Notes: generated by a model not told the origin, from the letters alone. Shown: positions 16,517-26,509, counted from the first letter of the stretch. The stretch is DNA of 64,000 nucleotides from Psychrobacter sp. Choline-02u-9 (GCF_002836505.1 NZ_PJBF01000041.1:124001-188000); one strand, 5' to 3'. Translations and numbers: made by a program.

Positions 16517-17428
16517 ATGAATCATATTCAACTAAAAAATATCAGTAAGATTTATAATGCCAGTAGCACGCAAGCACAGTCTGCATTGGCATTGCTGGCT
16601 GAGGGTATGGATAGCATCAAAGTAAAAGAGCAAACGGGCTATTCAGTTGGTCTGTATGATATCAATCTAGATATTAAGGCAGGCGAGTTGCATTGCATCA
16701 TGGGTCTATCAGGCTCTGGCAAGTCAACGCTGATACGCCATATTAACCGCTTGATAGATCCAACCAGTGGTGAGATATGGGTAGATACTGCTCTGAATAG
16801 AGACCATGCGACCCACAAGATGGCTGATAGGCAATCAGCGACAGATAATGTAAATACGGTAGTAGAAGAAAGTTCTGCTACGGCTATTAACATTTTAGCG
16901 CTCAACGATAAGCAGTTGCAGCATTATCGTCAGCAGACCGTCAGTATGGTCTTTCAGCACTTTGGCCTCGTGCCACACATGACAGTTATGCAAAACGTCG
17001 CTTATGGTCTACGCGTGCGAAAAATGAGTACCAAAGATCGCCACGAAATTGCACGGTATTGGCTAAATGAGGTTGGGCTACCTAGTCTGGAGCATAGCTA
17101 TCCTGACGAGCTGTCGGGAGGCATGCAGCAGCGTGTGGGTCTGGCGCGTGCTTTGGCCACTGACAATCCAATTTTGCTAATGGATGAAGCGTTCTCTGCA
17201 CTTGATCCGCTCATTCGCGCTCAGTTGCAAGACCAACTACTCGAATTACAAGATCGATTGAACAAGACCATTGTATTTATTACCCATGACATCGATGAAG
17301 CTGTCAAAGTAGGTCAGCGTATCAGTATGCTAAATGGCGGTCGACTCATACAAACGGGGACGCCAAGCGAGTTGCGGCATAATCCTGCTGATGATTATGT
17401 GGAGCAGTTTATGAGTGCAAAAGCGTAA
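16517..17428 (+). CDS. quaternary-amine ABC importer ATPase, ProV/OpuAA-like
   Basis: A 303-residue ABC ATPase. Walker A GLSGSGKS is at residues 63-70, the ABC signature LSGGMQQR lies about two-thirds along, and Walker B ILLMDEAFSALD follows. The N-terminal insertion with ALLAEGMDSIKVKEQTG is typical of the ProV/OpuAA group. A polar insert follows the first strands (about residues 93-125). The C-terminal pair of CBS domains that senses ionic strength in OpuA and ProV is absent, since the protein ends shortly after the ATPase core. The ATG at 16517 is preferred over a GTG at 16505. It is 88 bases after the fusion gene and co-oriented. Confidence 0.9.
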   Translation: MNHIQLKNISKIYNASSTQAQSALALLAEGMDSIKVKEQTGYSVGLYDINLDIKAGELHCIMGLSGSGKSTLIRHINRLIDPTSGEIWVDTALNRDHATHKMADRQSATDNVNTVVEESSATAINILALNDKQLQHYRQQTVSMVFQHFGLVPHMTVMQNVAYGLRVRKMSTKDRHEIARYWLNEVGLPSLEHSYPDELSGGMQQRVGLARALATDNPILLMDEAFSALDPLIRAQLQDQLLELQDRLNKTIVFITHDIDEAVKVGQRISMLNGGRLIQTGTPSELRHNPADDYVEQFMSAKA

Positions 17429-17700
17429 GCCGTGTTAACTATCCATGAATAGGTTGTCTGGATAGACTTATACGTTATTTTTATAAATGGTTTAAATAAT
17501 CGTAATTATTTTGCTGGCATTTCGACGTCATTTTTCTGCAATCAAAAGTGAACTCTGAAATAAATACCAAATTTCGTTATACTGAACGGCTTATCGATGG
17601 CTCATAATGAATGAGCGTGTATTGTTTATCGTCCACATATGATGTCGCTTTGTCTATCAAATGACGTTTGTTTCTTATTTTGCACTTTTAAGGCCATAGC

Positions 17701-18927
17701 ATGACCGTTTCTTATGCACCTATTATTACTTCATTGCTTGATAATGATTTGTACAAATTTACGATGTTACAAGCCATGCTGCATCAGTTCCCGCAAACCC
17801 ATGGTGTTTATCGCTTTCGCTGCCGTAATAACAAAGATGCAGCCTATCCGTTGGCTGATATCCAAAAAGATCTAGAGCAGCAACTAGACAGCTTATGCGA
17901 ATTGCGATTTTTGCCAGATGAGCTCGAGTACTTGCGTAGCTTACGCTTTATTCGCTCAGATTTCGTTGACTATCTAGAATTGTTTAAGCTAAAGCGTCGT
18001 TTTATTACGGTAAGTACAGACGATAAAGGTCGCCTGTTTATCGATATCGAAGGGCCGATGATTCAAGCGATGTTCTTTGAAGTATTTGTACTGGCTATTG
18101 TCAATGAGCTGTATTTTAATGCGCTATCTAATGACAGCGTGATTGAAGAAGGACAACGTCGCCTCGATGCAAAAGTAGCGCTATTACATCAATATGCCGA
18201 AAAGCAAACCCAGTACGGTCAGTATACACCGCCATTTATCGTCGCTGATTTTGGCACGCGTAGACGCTTTAGTCGACGCTGGCAAGCACATGTCGTAGAG
18301 ACACTACATAAAGCCGAGCCAAAGATAGTTGGTGGTACATCAAACGTATATTTGGCCAAGCAATTAGGAATGACGCCAATAGGCACCATGGCGCACGAGT
18401 TTATGCAGGCGTTTCAAGCATTAGATGTGCGTCTGCGAGATTCACAAAAGGCCGCGCTTGAAGCGTGGGTGCATGAGTATCGTGGCGACTTAGGTATTGC
18501 ATTGACAGACGTAGTCGGCATGGATGCGTTCTTACGTGATTTCGATTTGTATTTTGCTAAACTATTCGACGGTCTGCGTCATGATAGCGGCGACCCTTAC
18601 ATCTGGGGCGATAAGGCGATTGCCCATTATGAGAAGCTAAAGATAGACCCAAAGACAAAGATTTTGACTTTTAGCGATGGGTTAGATTTAGAGAAGGCGT
18701 GGGAGCTGCATCAATACTTTAAAGGTCGCATTAGAACCAGTTTCGGCATCGGCACCAATCTGACCAATGATATGGGCATTACGCCGATTAATATCGTGCT
18801 TAAGTTGGTAGAGTGCAATGGTCAGCCAGTCGCCAAGCTGTCTGATAGCCCAGGCAAGACCATGATTAATAACGACACGTATCTTGCCTACCTGCGCCAA
18901 GTCTTTGAAGTTGACGAACCAGAATAA
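17701..18927 (+). CDS. pncB: nicotinate phosphoribosyltransferase
   Basis: A 408-residue enzyme of NAD salvage, making nicotinate mononucleotide from nicotinate and PRPP with ATP hydrolysis. The family motifs [22 protein letters not shown] followed by GTMAHEFMQ (with the phosphorylated His), and [17 protein letters not shown] are all present. The length matches E. coli PncB (400). AAGG lies before the ATG. It is a single gene, with a 270-base upstream gap in which no operator is recognisable and a terminator at 18991. Confidence 0.95.
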   Translation: MTVSYAPIITSLLDNDLYKFTMLQAMLHQFPQTHGVYRFRCRNNKDAAYPLADIQKDLEQQLDSLCELRFLPDELEYLRSLRFIRSDFVDYLELFKLKRRFITVSTDDKGRLFIDIEGPMIQAMFFEVFVLAIVNELYFNALSNDSVIEEGQRRLDAKVALLHQYAEKQTQYGQYTPPFIVADFGTRRRFSRRWQAHVVETLHKAEPKIVGGTSNVYLAKQLGMTPIGTMAHEFMQAFQALDVRLRDSQKAALEAWVHEYRGDLGIALTDVVGMDAFLRDFDLYFAKLFDGLRHDSGDPYIWGDKAIAHYEKLKIDPKTKILTFSDGLDLEKAWELHQYFKGRIRTSFGIGTNLTNDMGITPINIVLKLVECNGQPVAKLSDSPGKTMINNDTYLAYLRQVFEVDEPE

Positions 18928-18990
18928 ACCGAATATCAAACTGTTGCATTGCCAAATGTGCCAAATAAGATTGATGCGCTTGGTTTGACC

Positions 18991-19023
18991 AATCAGCTGC
19001 TATCTAGTGGCTGATTTTTATTT
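18991..19023 (+). terminator. intrinsic terminator after pncB
   Basis: AATCAGC (18991-18997) pairs with GCTGATT (19010-19016) over a 12-base loop and is followed by a T-rich run that reaches the end of the convergent xseB gene. Confidence 0.75.
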
Positions 19024-19267
19024 AACTATCAACACTGCTAGTAGATTTTTCTTCGGCAAAGGCGGCATCCAATGCTTGCTGTACAGCATTGATACGAGTC
19101 TCGCAAACGCGATAAGCGGCAATAGACTCTTCAACCGTTGTCATTAGATTATCAATATCAGGCTCATCTTGTTGCTGTAGTTCAGCCGCATTGGTTTTTA
19201 AAATATCATAAGCCGCCTTAAAGGTTTTTGGGGCGGCTTTTTTGCGTCGACGAGTAGGGGTAGTCAT
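19022..19267 (-). CDS. xseB: exodeoxyribonuclease VII small subunit
   Basis: An 81-residue protein with the XseB core (FKAAYDILKTNAAELQ, then LMTTVEESIAAYRVCETRI), an antiparallel helical hairpin that binds XseA in multiple copies. A Lys/Arg-rich N-terminus and an acidic tail flank it. AGGAAA precedes the ATG. It lies 58 bases downstream of xseA on the same strand, so the two subunits are probably made from one transcript. Exonuclease VII degrades single-stranded DNA from both ends. Confidence 0.88.
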   Translation of the reverse strand: MTTPTRRRKKAAPKTFKAAYDILKTNAAELQQQDEPDIDNLMTTVEESIAAYRVCETRINAVQQALDAAFAEEKSTSSVDS

Positions 19268-19325
19268 AAAATTTCCTAATTTTTAAAGATAAGTAGATGA
19301 GTAATCTGTAGATATTATTATGTGG

Positions 19326-20858
19326 TTAAGTTAGAGCGCCTGAGGTTTCCGTTGCTTCTTTATCCATAGTGACATCGATAATCTGCGCTTTTGCGTTGCC
19401 ATCTTTTAAAATGATATTGACGGTTTGCTCAGGATAGAGTTGGGTACTACTAGTGAGTATTTGCTTGTTTTTAGCATCCGTGAGCATGGTGTAGCCCTGC
19501 TTGAGTACGCGAGACGGTCGATGTAATAGCACAATATCACGTAGATGTTCGCTATCACGCTGTGCTTGCACAATTTGCTGCTGTGCGTTTTGCATGATTG
19601 ACTCTTGATGACTTTTGCTATTGGTAGCGGCTTTTGCGAGCTGTTGATGCGCCAAGGTTTGCGTTTGTGTGTATCGCTCAGCTGTCAGTCTGATAGCTTG
19701 CTTTACTTGACGCTGGGCACTTTGCTGAATACTGCGCCATGCATAATCACTGTCTTTTCGTAGAGCGGTTAGTTGGCCAATCGTTTGCGACTGTATTTGG
19801 CTTAATTGGCGTGCGGTTTGTTGCTCGGCAGTATTCAATTGACGCTGTGCCGCTTGCTTGATTTGAGCTTGATATTGTAGCGTCTGAGTGACGAGCTGGG
19901 CCAAGTGGCTATGGATAGCAGCAATCACCTTTGAGGGTGTATCAAAGCTAGTATGTGCCACTTCATCTAAGATGACCTTGTCACGCTCATGACCGATGCC
20001 CACCCAGACAGGAATAGGCTGCTCAGCAACCAAAGCTGCCAGCTCATAATCATTGAGATAAGCTAAGTCGCCAACCGCACCGCCGCCGCGAATAATAACC
20101 AACAAGTCTGGTAGACGCTGATAAATTTCATAAAACTGCTGCTGGGCGCTAACGATGGCTTGACGGATTTCAGCGGGCGCATGATTGCCTTGAAAAGTCG
20201 CATTATGATAGTGGAAGTGACACGCACCTGTACTAGCTAAGCGATTGGCATCTGCTTGAAAATCGCCTAAACCAGCCGCCTTTTCAGGGGCGATGACCAG
20301 CACATGCTCAATATCAAAAGGAGCAGGTAACTGCTGATTGAGATGTAAGAGCCCTTCGCCTGTTAAGCGGTCAACCATTTCTGCATATTGCCGTGCCAAG
20401 TCGCCTAGTGTATAACTGGGGTCGATATCTTCAATCGTGATTGAAAAGCCGTACTGGGCATGGAACCCTGCCGATACTTTAAGGAGTACGGTCAAATCAC
20501 GCTCAAGCGGCATACCAGTCGCGCGTTCAAACTTAGCTAATACACGCGCAGCTTTAAAACGCCATAGATTGCCACGGCAGCTAGCGACCACTTTGCCATC
20601 GTCATCTTTTTCTGCCAGTTCAAAGTAGTAATGACCACCTTTACTCGACAGATTACGAATTTCAGCTTTTACCCAGACACGGTGATCAAAAGTTTGTTTG
20701 ATGACCATCTCAACCGCTGATAAATAATCACTTAGGCGTAGAACCGTATCCTCTAGATGGTCTTCCTGCTCAGCGAGTTCCGCCTCTAGAGTGGCCAAAT
20801 CTTTGGCAGGTGCTAATACTTTGGCTTGTTTAATATTTGAAAGATTGGGTTTACGCAT
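19326..20858 (-). CDS. xseA: exodeoxyribonuclease VII large subunit
   Basis: A 510-residue catalytic subunit. An N-terminal OB-fold (residues ~40-135, with VWVKAEIRNLSSKGGHYYFEL) is followed by the catalytic domain with VIRGGGAVGDLAYLNDYELA and PIPVWVGIGHERDKVILDEVAHTS segments. A long coiled-coil, Gln/Ala-rich arm (about 310-440) and a C-terminal segment with the VLKQGYTML motif complete it. About 30 residues extend the N-terminus beyond E. coli XseA. It is co-directional with xseB downstream. Confidence 0.95.
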   Translation of the reverse strand: MRKPNLSNIKQAKVLAPAKDLATLEAELAEQEDHLEDTVLRLSDYLSAVEMVIKQTFDHRVWVKAEIRNLSSKGGHYYFELAEKDDDGKVVASCRGNLWRFKAARVLAKFERATGMPLERDLTVLLKVSAGFHAQYGFSITIEDIDPSYTLGDLARQYAEMVDRLTGEGLLHLNQQLPAPFDIEHVLVIAPEKAAGLGDFQADANRLASTGACHFHYHNATFQGNHAPAEIRQAIVSAQQQFYEIYQRLPDLLVIIRGGGAVGDLAYLNDYELAALVAEQPIPVWVGIGHERDKVILDEVAHTSFDTPSKVIAAIHSHLAQLVTQTLQYQAQIKQAAQRQLNTAEQQTARQLSQIQSQTIGQLTALRKDSDYAWRSIQQSAQRQVKQAIRLTAERYTQTQTLAHQQLAKAATNSKSHQESIMQNAQQQIVQAQRDSEHLRDIVLLHRPSRVLKQGYTMLTDAKNKQILTSSTQLYPEQTVNIILKDGNAKAQIIDVTMDKEATETSGALT

Positions 20859-21228
20859 AATATTAGACCAAAGATAATGAAAATATAAAGACTGACGAGG
20901 ATGTGCTGAATACGATAGAGGATAGTTTAACTTAAAAAGGAGAGTACAAAAAGCGAAGCCAACAAGCTTTGATTGATATATTATCTATATCGCAGTTTGT
21001 TGGCTGTTTAATCAGAGGGCGATTGTATGTCACTTAATGTTAGCGATTAGATCGTAAACCTGTTTGCGTCTAAAAGAGATTGTCGTGTAGAGAAAAGTAG
21101 ATAGATATTTTTAGCTAGATATAGTCGGTTCGAGATAATTCAGATACAAGGAAGGCAAGTGAAAGTGCTACAAATAATAGACTGAGTGAGCCTGACACTG
21201 TATCTGATTTATATGGTATTGACGATAT
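20859..21228 (-). other. spacer between xseA and the lipoprotein gene, with a hairpin
   Basis: This stretch holds the xseA upstream sequence and one prominent stem-loop: AGCCAACAA (20957-20965) pairs with TTGTTGGCT (20997-21005), and GATATA/TATATC forms a second stem inside the loop. On the minus strand a U-run (complement of 20948-20952) follows, so it likely terminates the lipoprotein transcript. Confidence 0.5.
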
Positions 21229-21597
21229 TTATTGGCAACGGAAGTTAATGGTGTATTCGTAATCATCGCTGCGTGACAAATCTGGTGTACCCGTGCCAAA
21301 TATCGAGCCAACAACAGCACCTACTTGACCAACCATACGGCCAGTACGCTCGTTTAAGATGCCATTATATTTTACATTATCATCAACGATAATCACTTGC
21401 TTGCTTCGACAGGTTTTTTGAGCACTATCGATCGCATTTTGTTGTGCCTTGACTTTGGTGTCAGCGATACCTGTTGTCTCATAGATAGAATTGGCACGCT
21501 GAATCACGGGTGAAGAAGGTGTACTTTGACAGGCGCTCAAAGCAAGTGCAGCCACTAACGTTGCCGTCAAACTGGCAGTTTTATTACAAGTATTCAT
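21229..21597 (-). CDS. small outer-membrane-type lipoprotein with a glycine zipper
   Basis: A 122-residue protein with a lipoprotein signal peptide whose lipobox LSAC places the acylated Cys at residue 23. The mature part begins QSTPSSP. A Cys at 63 could pair with the penultimate Cys121. A Gly-rich stretch GRMVGQVGAVVGSIFGTG (about 86-103) resembles a glycine zipper as in some small lipoproteins. I do not recognise the family. It is a single gene, with a 12-bp palindrome upstream at 21676-21687. Confidence 0.75.
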   Translation of the reverse strand: MNTCNKTASLTATLVAALALSACQSTPSSPVIQRANSIYETTGIADTKVKAQQNAIDSAQKTCRSKQVIIVDDNVKYNGILNERTGRMVGQVGAVVGSIFGTGTPDLSRSDDYEYTINFRCQ

Positions 21598-21675
21598 AAA
21601 TAATTCCTGATTTATATAAACAGAACGTCTTAGCTATAGGCAAAGCTTTATGAATGTAGCTTATCTAGATATTAC

Positions 21676-21687
21676 CTGTCTAGACAG
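21676..21687. promoter_or_regulatory. 12-bp perfect palindrome upstream of the lipoprotein gene
   Basis: CTGTCTAGACAG is self-complementary and lies about 80 bases upstream of the lipoprotein start on the minus strand. Apart from this dyad I see nothing else in the 300-base divergent gap 21598-21899. Confidence 0.3.
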
Positions 21688-21899
21688 TTATTGTGTGCTG
21701 TATTACGGGTATATTGCCGATGAACCTTGCACTGAATATAAATCAATTTGCAACCTCAAGAACAGCAATATTGCAAAACTACAGACAACCGTTATTGACC
21801 AAAAATAAAACAAGTCGCATCCGTACACAGCAAATCACTTGAAATATAAATTGTATCTAGGATAATTGAGCCATTCATTTTTTATTAATAAGTAATACT

Positions 21900-22559
21900 A
21901 TGCAATTAATTCCTGCTCCTGCTGGCGTGCTCGAGGTTGACGCACTGTGGCAAAATGACAATCCTAATGATCCAAATACAGACACGGTGGCGCTGCTGTG
22001 CCATCCTAATCCGTTGTTTGATGGTACGATGAATAACAAAGTGGTCACCACTATGTATCGCTTTGCCCGTGACAACGGTATGCATGTGGTGCGCTTTAAC
22101 TTTCGCGGCGTTGGTCAATCGACAGGCGAGCATGATTACGCGGAAGGTGAAGTGGTCGATGCAATGACCGTGCTACAATGGATTGCTGAACAAACCAATG
22201 CTCGAAAGCTATGGCTAGGTGGTTTTTCTTTTGGTGGCTATGTCACAGCACGCGTGGCTGAACAAGTGCTTGAGGCCGCACATATATGGGGGCTGGGTGA
22301 CTTTGAAGTGACGAAAATTGCCCTTATCGCACCATCAGTCGAAAAAAATGACAGTACTGATATTAGTCTGCCTGCGGATAGAACTTTTGAGATTTATGGT
22401 AATGCGGATGAGGTGATTGAACCTGATAATATGCAGGAATTTGCAGACCGATTAGGCATTGAAGTCAGCGTGGTCGATGGCGCGGGTCATTTCTTCCATG
22501 GTCGCTTATCAGAGCTCAAAGGTTTATTAGACAAGCATAGCTTTGGGCAGAATAGCTAA
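21900..22559 (+). CDS. alpha/beta hydrolase
   Basis: A 219-residue serine hydrolase of the small COG2945-like type. CHPNPLFDGTMNNKVV (residues 34-49), NFRGVGQSTGEHD, the nucleophile elbow GGFSFGGY with Ser110, a likely Asp in YGNADEVIEP and His in GAGHFFHG form a complete catalytic set. It has no signal peptide, so it is cytoplasmic. The substrate is unknown. The ribosome site before the ATG is weak. Confidence 0.85.
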   Translation: MQLIPAPAGVLEVDALWQNDNPNDPNTDTVALLCHPNPLFDGTMNNKVVTTMYRFARDNGMHVVRFNFRGVGQSTGEHDYAEGEVVDAMTVLQWIAEQTNARKLWLGGFSFGGYVTARVAEQVLEAAHIWGLGDFEVTKIALIAPSVEKNDSTDISLPADRTFEIYGNADEVIEPDNMQEFADRLGIEVSVVDGAGHFFHGRLSELKGLLDKHSFGQNS

Positions 22560-22605
22560 TTTATTTGTTACCTAGCTCAGCTTCATAGTTTTCGTTTTGA
22601 TATGG

Positions 22606-22645
22606 TTTAGCATGGCTTGCTTGCTAGCACCAGCGTTATGCTAAA
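22606..22645. repeat. inverted repeat upstream of zapE
   Basis: TTTAGCAT (22606-22613) and ATGCTAAA (22638-22645) are perfect inverted copies separated by 24 bases. They lie 36 bases before the zapE start. This could be a regulator site or a leader hairpin. The evidence is limited to symmetry. Confidence 0.3.
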
Positions 22646-22680
22646 TTATCTTATTATTTTGATATTTATTTAATCCAACG

Positions 22681-23793
22681 ATGAGTCGTATTATGAGTTT
22701 ATCTCCATTGCAACGTTACGAGAAAGCCGTCAGTACAGATGAGTTTACTCGGGATGAGCAGCAATTTCAGGCCATGAGCTATCTTGATGAGATATACCAT
22801 CAGCTCATCAATAGTGCACCGCAAAAAAAAGGTTTTTTTGGCTTTTTAAAATCCAAACCTGCCGCACCAACGGGTCTTTATATGTGGGGCGGTGTTGGCC
22901 GCGGTAAAACGTGGATGATGGATATGTTTTATGACTCGTTGACCATCGAGCGCAAGATGCGTCTGCATTTCCATCATTTTATGCAGCGTGTCCATAGAGA
23001 GCTTAACAAACTACAAGGTGAGAGCGATCCACTCGAAAAAGTCGCTGATATTATTTATAAAGAAGCGGTTATCATCTGTTTTGATGAGTTTTTTGTTTCT
23101 AATGTCTCTGATGCCATGATATTAGGCGATTTGTTCACTATGCTGTTCAATCGCGGTATAACTTTGGTTGCTACCTCAAACATTGAGCCAGCTGGATTGT
23201 ATAAAGATGGCTTACATCGTGACCGTTTTATGCCTGCCATTGCGGAAGTTGAGCGTCATACGACGGTAATGAATATCGACTCGGGAATTGATTATCGTCT
23301 GCGCGTATTGCAACAAGCTGAGCTATACGAAGCGCCACTTACTAAGGCGAACTATCATTGGTTAGCCAACCGTTTTGCGAGCTTGTCGAATAATCAGAAA
23401 ATCAGTAAAGAGCCCATTACTATCAATGGACGAGAAGTAAAAATCAACGCTTGTACCGAAGATATCCTATTCTGTGACTTCCGTCATCTCTGTATGGCGC
23501 CGCGATCAGCCGCTGATTTTATTGAGCTTGCCAAACGATTTAGTACTGTTTTAGTTGACTCCGTGCCAGCGCTAGATGACGACTTGCGTGATCCAACGCG
23601 CCGTTTCATTTATCTCGTCGATGAATTTTATGATCGCCGTGTAAAACTATTGGTACGGGCAGAGCAGCCGATTCTAGACTTGTACCAAGGAGAAAAATTG
23701 GCGTTTGAGATTGAACGTACTCGCTCACGTCTGCTTGAGATGCAGTCAGAGGACTATCTACGCATGGACCACCGAGTCGAAGATGTTGCGTAG
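22681..23793 (+). CDS. zapE: cell division protein ZapE (AFG1-like ATPase)
   Basis: A 370-residue P-loop ATPase. Walker A GGVGRGKT is at residues 70-77, Walker B ICFDEFFVSNVSDA follows at about 122-135, and the family segment MRLHFHHFMQRVHREL is present. ZapE associates with the FtsZ ring and destabilises FtsZ polymers with ATP during division, especially under stress. The length fits E. coli ZapE (375). A second in-frame ATG lies at 22693; neither has a clear ribosome site. Confidence 0.93.
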   Translation: MSRIMSLSPLQRYEKAVSTDEFTRDEQQFQAMSYLDEIYHQLINSAPQKKGFFGFLKSKPAAPTGLYMWGGVGRGKTWMMDMFYDSLTIERKMRLHFHHFMQRVHRELNKLQGESDPLEKVADIIYKEAVIICFDEFFVSNVSDAMILGDLFTMLFNRGITLVATSNIEPAGLYKDGLHRDRFMPAIAEVERHTTVMNIDSGIDYRLRVLQQAELYEAPLTKANYHWLANRFASLSNNQKISKEPITINGREVKINACTEDILFCDFRHLCMAPRSAADFIELAKRFSTVLVDSVPALDDDLRDPTRRFIYLVDEFYDRRVKLLVRAEQPILDLYQGEKLAFEIERTRSRLLEMQSEDYLRMDHRVEDVA

Positions 23794-23914
23794 TTTATCG
23801 CTGAGTTGAGACTGCCTATGTGTAGCTCTCAACTGCTCTATAGCGGTTAAAAAATAAGAAAGTGATATTATAAATAATAAGTAGTGATAGATAATAATAA
23901 ATAAGGATAAAACA

Positions 23915-24574
23915 ATGACTACAACTGACAATGAAAGCCAAGAAACTGAAGACAACAAACTGTCTATTAAGAATGTAGCAGCGAATGATATCTCATCTAC
24001 CAGTGATGAGCTGATAGGTTGGATCAATTCAAGACGCAGCATGGGCAATCTAGATGAGCCAGCCCCGACGCGTGCGCAGATTGAATCTGCCATTGAGTGT
24101 GCGGCAACTGCGCCAGATCATAAAAAGTTGCGTCCGTGGCGCTTCATCGTGACGCAAGGTGAGGCGCGCCATGAATTAGGCCGTGCCTTGCTCGAAGCTG
24201 CCCAAGCAAAAGCGCTACAAGATGGCGAAGAGTTGTCTGAAAAAACCATCACTAAAACTAAAAATATGCCGCTGCGAGCGCCGCTAATCATAACGGCTGT
24301 AACTCAAATGCAAGAACACAAAAAAGTACCGCCTTTTGAGCAAATGCTCAGTGCGGGTGCTGCTGTACAAAATCTAATCTTGGCATTAAAGGCCCAAGGA
24401 TTTAGTACCGTTTGGCGCACTGGGCTGTTATGTAATGAGCCTGCAGTAAAAGCGTATTTTGGCGTAGGCGCAGATGATTATGTGACAGCTTTTGTTTATA
24501 CTGGCACAAGTCCCAAGGATGAGTCCAAACGCAAACCTATTGATATCGAACCGCTAGTTCGCTTCGAGTCGTAA
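23915..24574 (+). CDS. nitroreductase family protein, YdjA-like
   Basis: A 219-residue FMN-dependent oxidoreductase. It has an N-terminal SRRSM segment (about residues 37-42) for FMN phosphate, APDHKKLRPWRFIV (69-82), and GAAVQNLILALKAQGFSTVWRTG in the C-terminal half, as in the minimal YdjA subgroup. About 30 polar residues precede the usual start. AAGGATAAAACA precedes the ATG. The physiological substrate is unknown. It lies between zapE and gpsA on the same strand. Confidence 0.85.
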   Translation: MTTTDNESQETEDNKLSIKNVAANDISSTSDELIGWINSRRSMGNLDEPAPTRAQIESAIECAATAPDHKKLRPWRFIVTQGEARHELGRALLEAAQAKALQDGEELSEKTITKTKNMPLRAPLIITAVTQMQEHKKVPPFEQMLSAGAAVQNLILALKAQGFSTVWRTGLLCNEPAVKAYFGVGADDYVTAFVYTGTSPKDESKRKPIDIEPLVRFES

Positions 24575-24700
24575 TGTAGCTTAGTGCTGTCTATTTATAA
24601 GATTATAATTTCACAAAGTTGTAATTCAAAGATAATAAGGCCAGTCGCTGAGCACGATAGATTCTATTGATAATACGTCAGTCAACACGGATAAAAGAAC

Positions 24701-25993
24701 ATGACAAGCCCTAACAATAGTAATAAAAACAACACCAGTGCTAATAATGAAACGGACAAAGAGTCGTCTGAAAAGCAGAATGGTATGCTTGCAGGTATTT
24801 TTGAGCGAGCAACCAAGTCAGGTCTCGGCCGTAAAAAGTCAAATCCTAGTCCTGTTGAATCAGCTGTGGCAAAGGATATGGCCGACATTCATAGCAATCC
24901 AACCAAGCTGCGTTTGGCGTTTTTGGGTGGTGGTAGCTTTGGTACGGCAATGGCAAATTTAGCCGCACGTAATGGCTGTGATACCACGCTGTGGGTACGT
25001 AATAAGCGTACGGTAAAAGCAATGGCCAAAACACAGACCAATAAAAAGTATCTACCGGGCTATAAGCTTGATGATCGATTGAAATACAGCCATGATTTGG
25101 CGGCAAGCGTCAAAGATAAAGACATTATTTTTATCGCTGTGCCAGGTTTAGCCTTTCGCGAAACGCTAAAAAACATCGCACCTTTTATCAGTGGTCAGTC
25201 CATTGTATCGTTGACTAAAGGCATGGAAAAAGACACCTTTGCGATGATGAGTGATATCATCAAAGAAGTGTTACCAGAAGTGAATTTTGGCGTCATGTCA
25301 GGGCCTAACCTCGCCATAGAAATCATGAAAAATATGCCGTCTGCTACGGTTATCGCAAGTGAGTCAGAGCCATTACGTCATGCTGTGCAAGCAGCATTAC
25401 ATAGTGCCTTCTTTAGAGTATTTGCTAGTGATGATATACGCGGCGTCGAGCTTGGCGGTGCGCTAAAAAACATCTACGCAATTGCCATGGGGATGGCGGC
25501 AGCTTATGAAGTAGGTGAGAATACTAAAGCGATGATTCTTACTCGTGCTTTGGCAGAAATGAGTCGTTTTGGCGTTGAGGAAGGTGCCAATCCGCTCACT
25601 TTCTTGGGCTTGTCAGGGGTAGGCGACTTATACGCCACTTGTAGCTCAGAGCTAAGTCGTAACTATCGTATCGGTAATATGCTTGGACGCGGTATGAGTA
25701 TAGATGCCGCGGTCAAAAAGCTTGGCCAGACCGCTGAAGGGGTAAATACCATTCAGCAAGTACATGAAAAGGCGACCAAGGCGGGTATCTATATGCCAAT
25801 TACTCATGCGCTCTATGCGGTGATTTATGAAGACAAGGCCGCTCTAGGCGTTGCGCTACATCTAATGGAAGCAGGATTCCGTAGCGATGTTGAGTTTGTC
25901 ATGGCGCATGATCATAGCAATGCTGCGCTTACGGCTCATATGAAAACCTCTGGTAGCAATAGCAAAAGCAAAGATGGCGATGCTGATAAGTAA
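24701..25993 (+). CDS. gpsA: glycerol-3-phosphate dehydrogenase [NAD(P)+] with N-terminal extension
   Basis: A 430-residue enzyme that makes sn-glycerol 3-phosphate for phospholipids. The NAD-binding GGGSFGTAMA lies at about residues 75-84, followed by VPGLAFRETL, SGPNLAIEI, the catalytic-Lys segment ELGGALKNIYAIAMG and GLSGVGDLYATCSS. E. coli GpsA has 339 residues. Here about 65 residues, rich in Asn, Ser, Lys and Glu, precede the Rossmann fold. In-frame ATGs at 24785 and 24878 would shorten this. A C-terminal Ser/Lys/Gly tail is also present. sixA follows after 57 bases. Confidence 0.93.
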   Translation: MTSPNNSNKNNTSANNETDKESSEKQNGMLAGIFERATKSGLGRKKSNPSPVESAVAKDMADIHSNPTKLRLAFLGGGSFGTAMANLAARNGCDTTLWVRNKRTVKAMAKTQTNKKYLPGYKLDDRLKYSHDLAASVKDKDIIFIAVPGLAFRETLKNIAPFISGQSIVSLTKGMEKDTFAMMSDIIKEVLPEVNFGVMSGPNLAIEIMKNMPSATVIASESEPLRHAVQAALHSAFFRVFASDDIRGVELGGALKNIYAIAMGMAAAYEVGENTKAMILTRALAEMSRFGVEEGANPLTFLGLSGVGDLYATCSSELSRNYRIGNMLGRGMSIDAAVKKLGQTAEGVNTIQQVHEKATKAGIYMPITHALYAVIYEDKAALGVALHLMEAGFRSDVEFVMAHDHSNAALTAHMKTSGSNSKSKDGDADK

Positions 25994-26050
25994 GACACAC
26001 CATTAAAAATCAGTATTAAGAAAGTCGAACTCAGCGCTCCAAGGAAGGTT

Positions 26051-26509
26051 ATGAAAATTATATTAGTACGTCATGGTCAAGCAGAAGATGAGACACGTCC
26101 AGATAGCGCGCGTCAGCTGACGGACTTTGGTCAGCAGCAAGCAGCGCAAACGGCAGAGTATGTGACCACTCACTATAGCCCAGATCGTTTTGTGGTCAGC
26201 CCTTATACGAGAGCGCAGCAGACTTTATCTGCGTTCCAGTCACAAGCGCCGCAAGTACTATCATCTGTGCAGGACAATATCACGCCCTCGGATGATGCGC
26301 GCCAAGCTCTGATAGATATTGCCAATATTGAAGCTGAGTGTTTGGTTGTTGTTTGTCATATGTCTATCGTCGCTTATATCGCGGGATTGCTGACAGGCGA
26401 CTATCCAGAATCGTTCTCTTTAGCAGAAGCCAGAGTGTTTGATATGGAATTTGTGATGACTGGCATGGCAACGGAAGTTGATCGTTTTGTTCCTGACCAG
26501 CCGTACTAG
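26051..26509 (+). CDS. sixA: phosphohistidine phosphatase SixA
   Basis: A 152-residue histidine-phosphatase-superfamily protein with the catalytic RHG at residues 7-9 (LVRHGQAED) and the second-half VVCHMSIVAYIAGLL containing the other catalytic His. The short length and lack of extra domains match SixA, which removes phosphate from phosphohistidine on phosphotransfer proteins. AAGGAAGGTT precedes the ATG. It is 57 bases after gpsA and likely co-transcribed with it. Confidence 0.88.
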   Translation: MKIILVRHGQAEDETRPDSARQLTDFGQQQAAQTAEYVTTHYSPDRFVVSPYTRAQQTLSAFQSQAPQVLSSVQDNITPSDDARQALIDIANIEAECLVVVCHMSIVAYIAGLLTGDYPESFSLAEARVFDMEFVMTGMATEVDRFVPDQPY

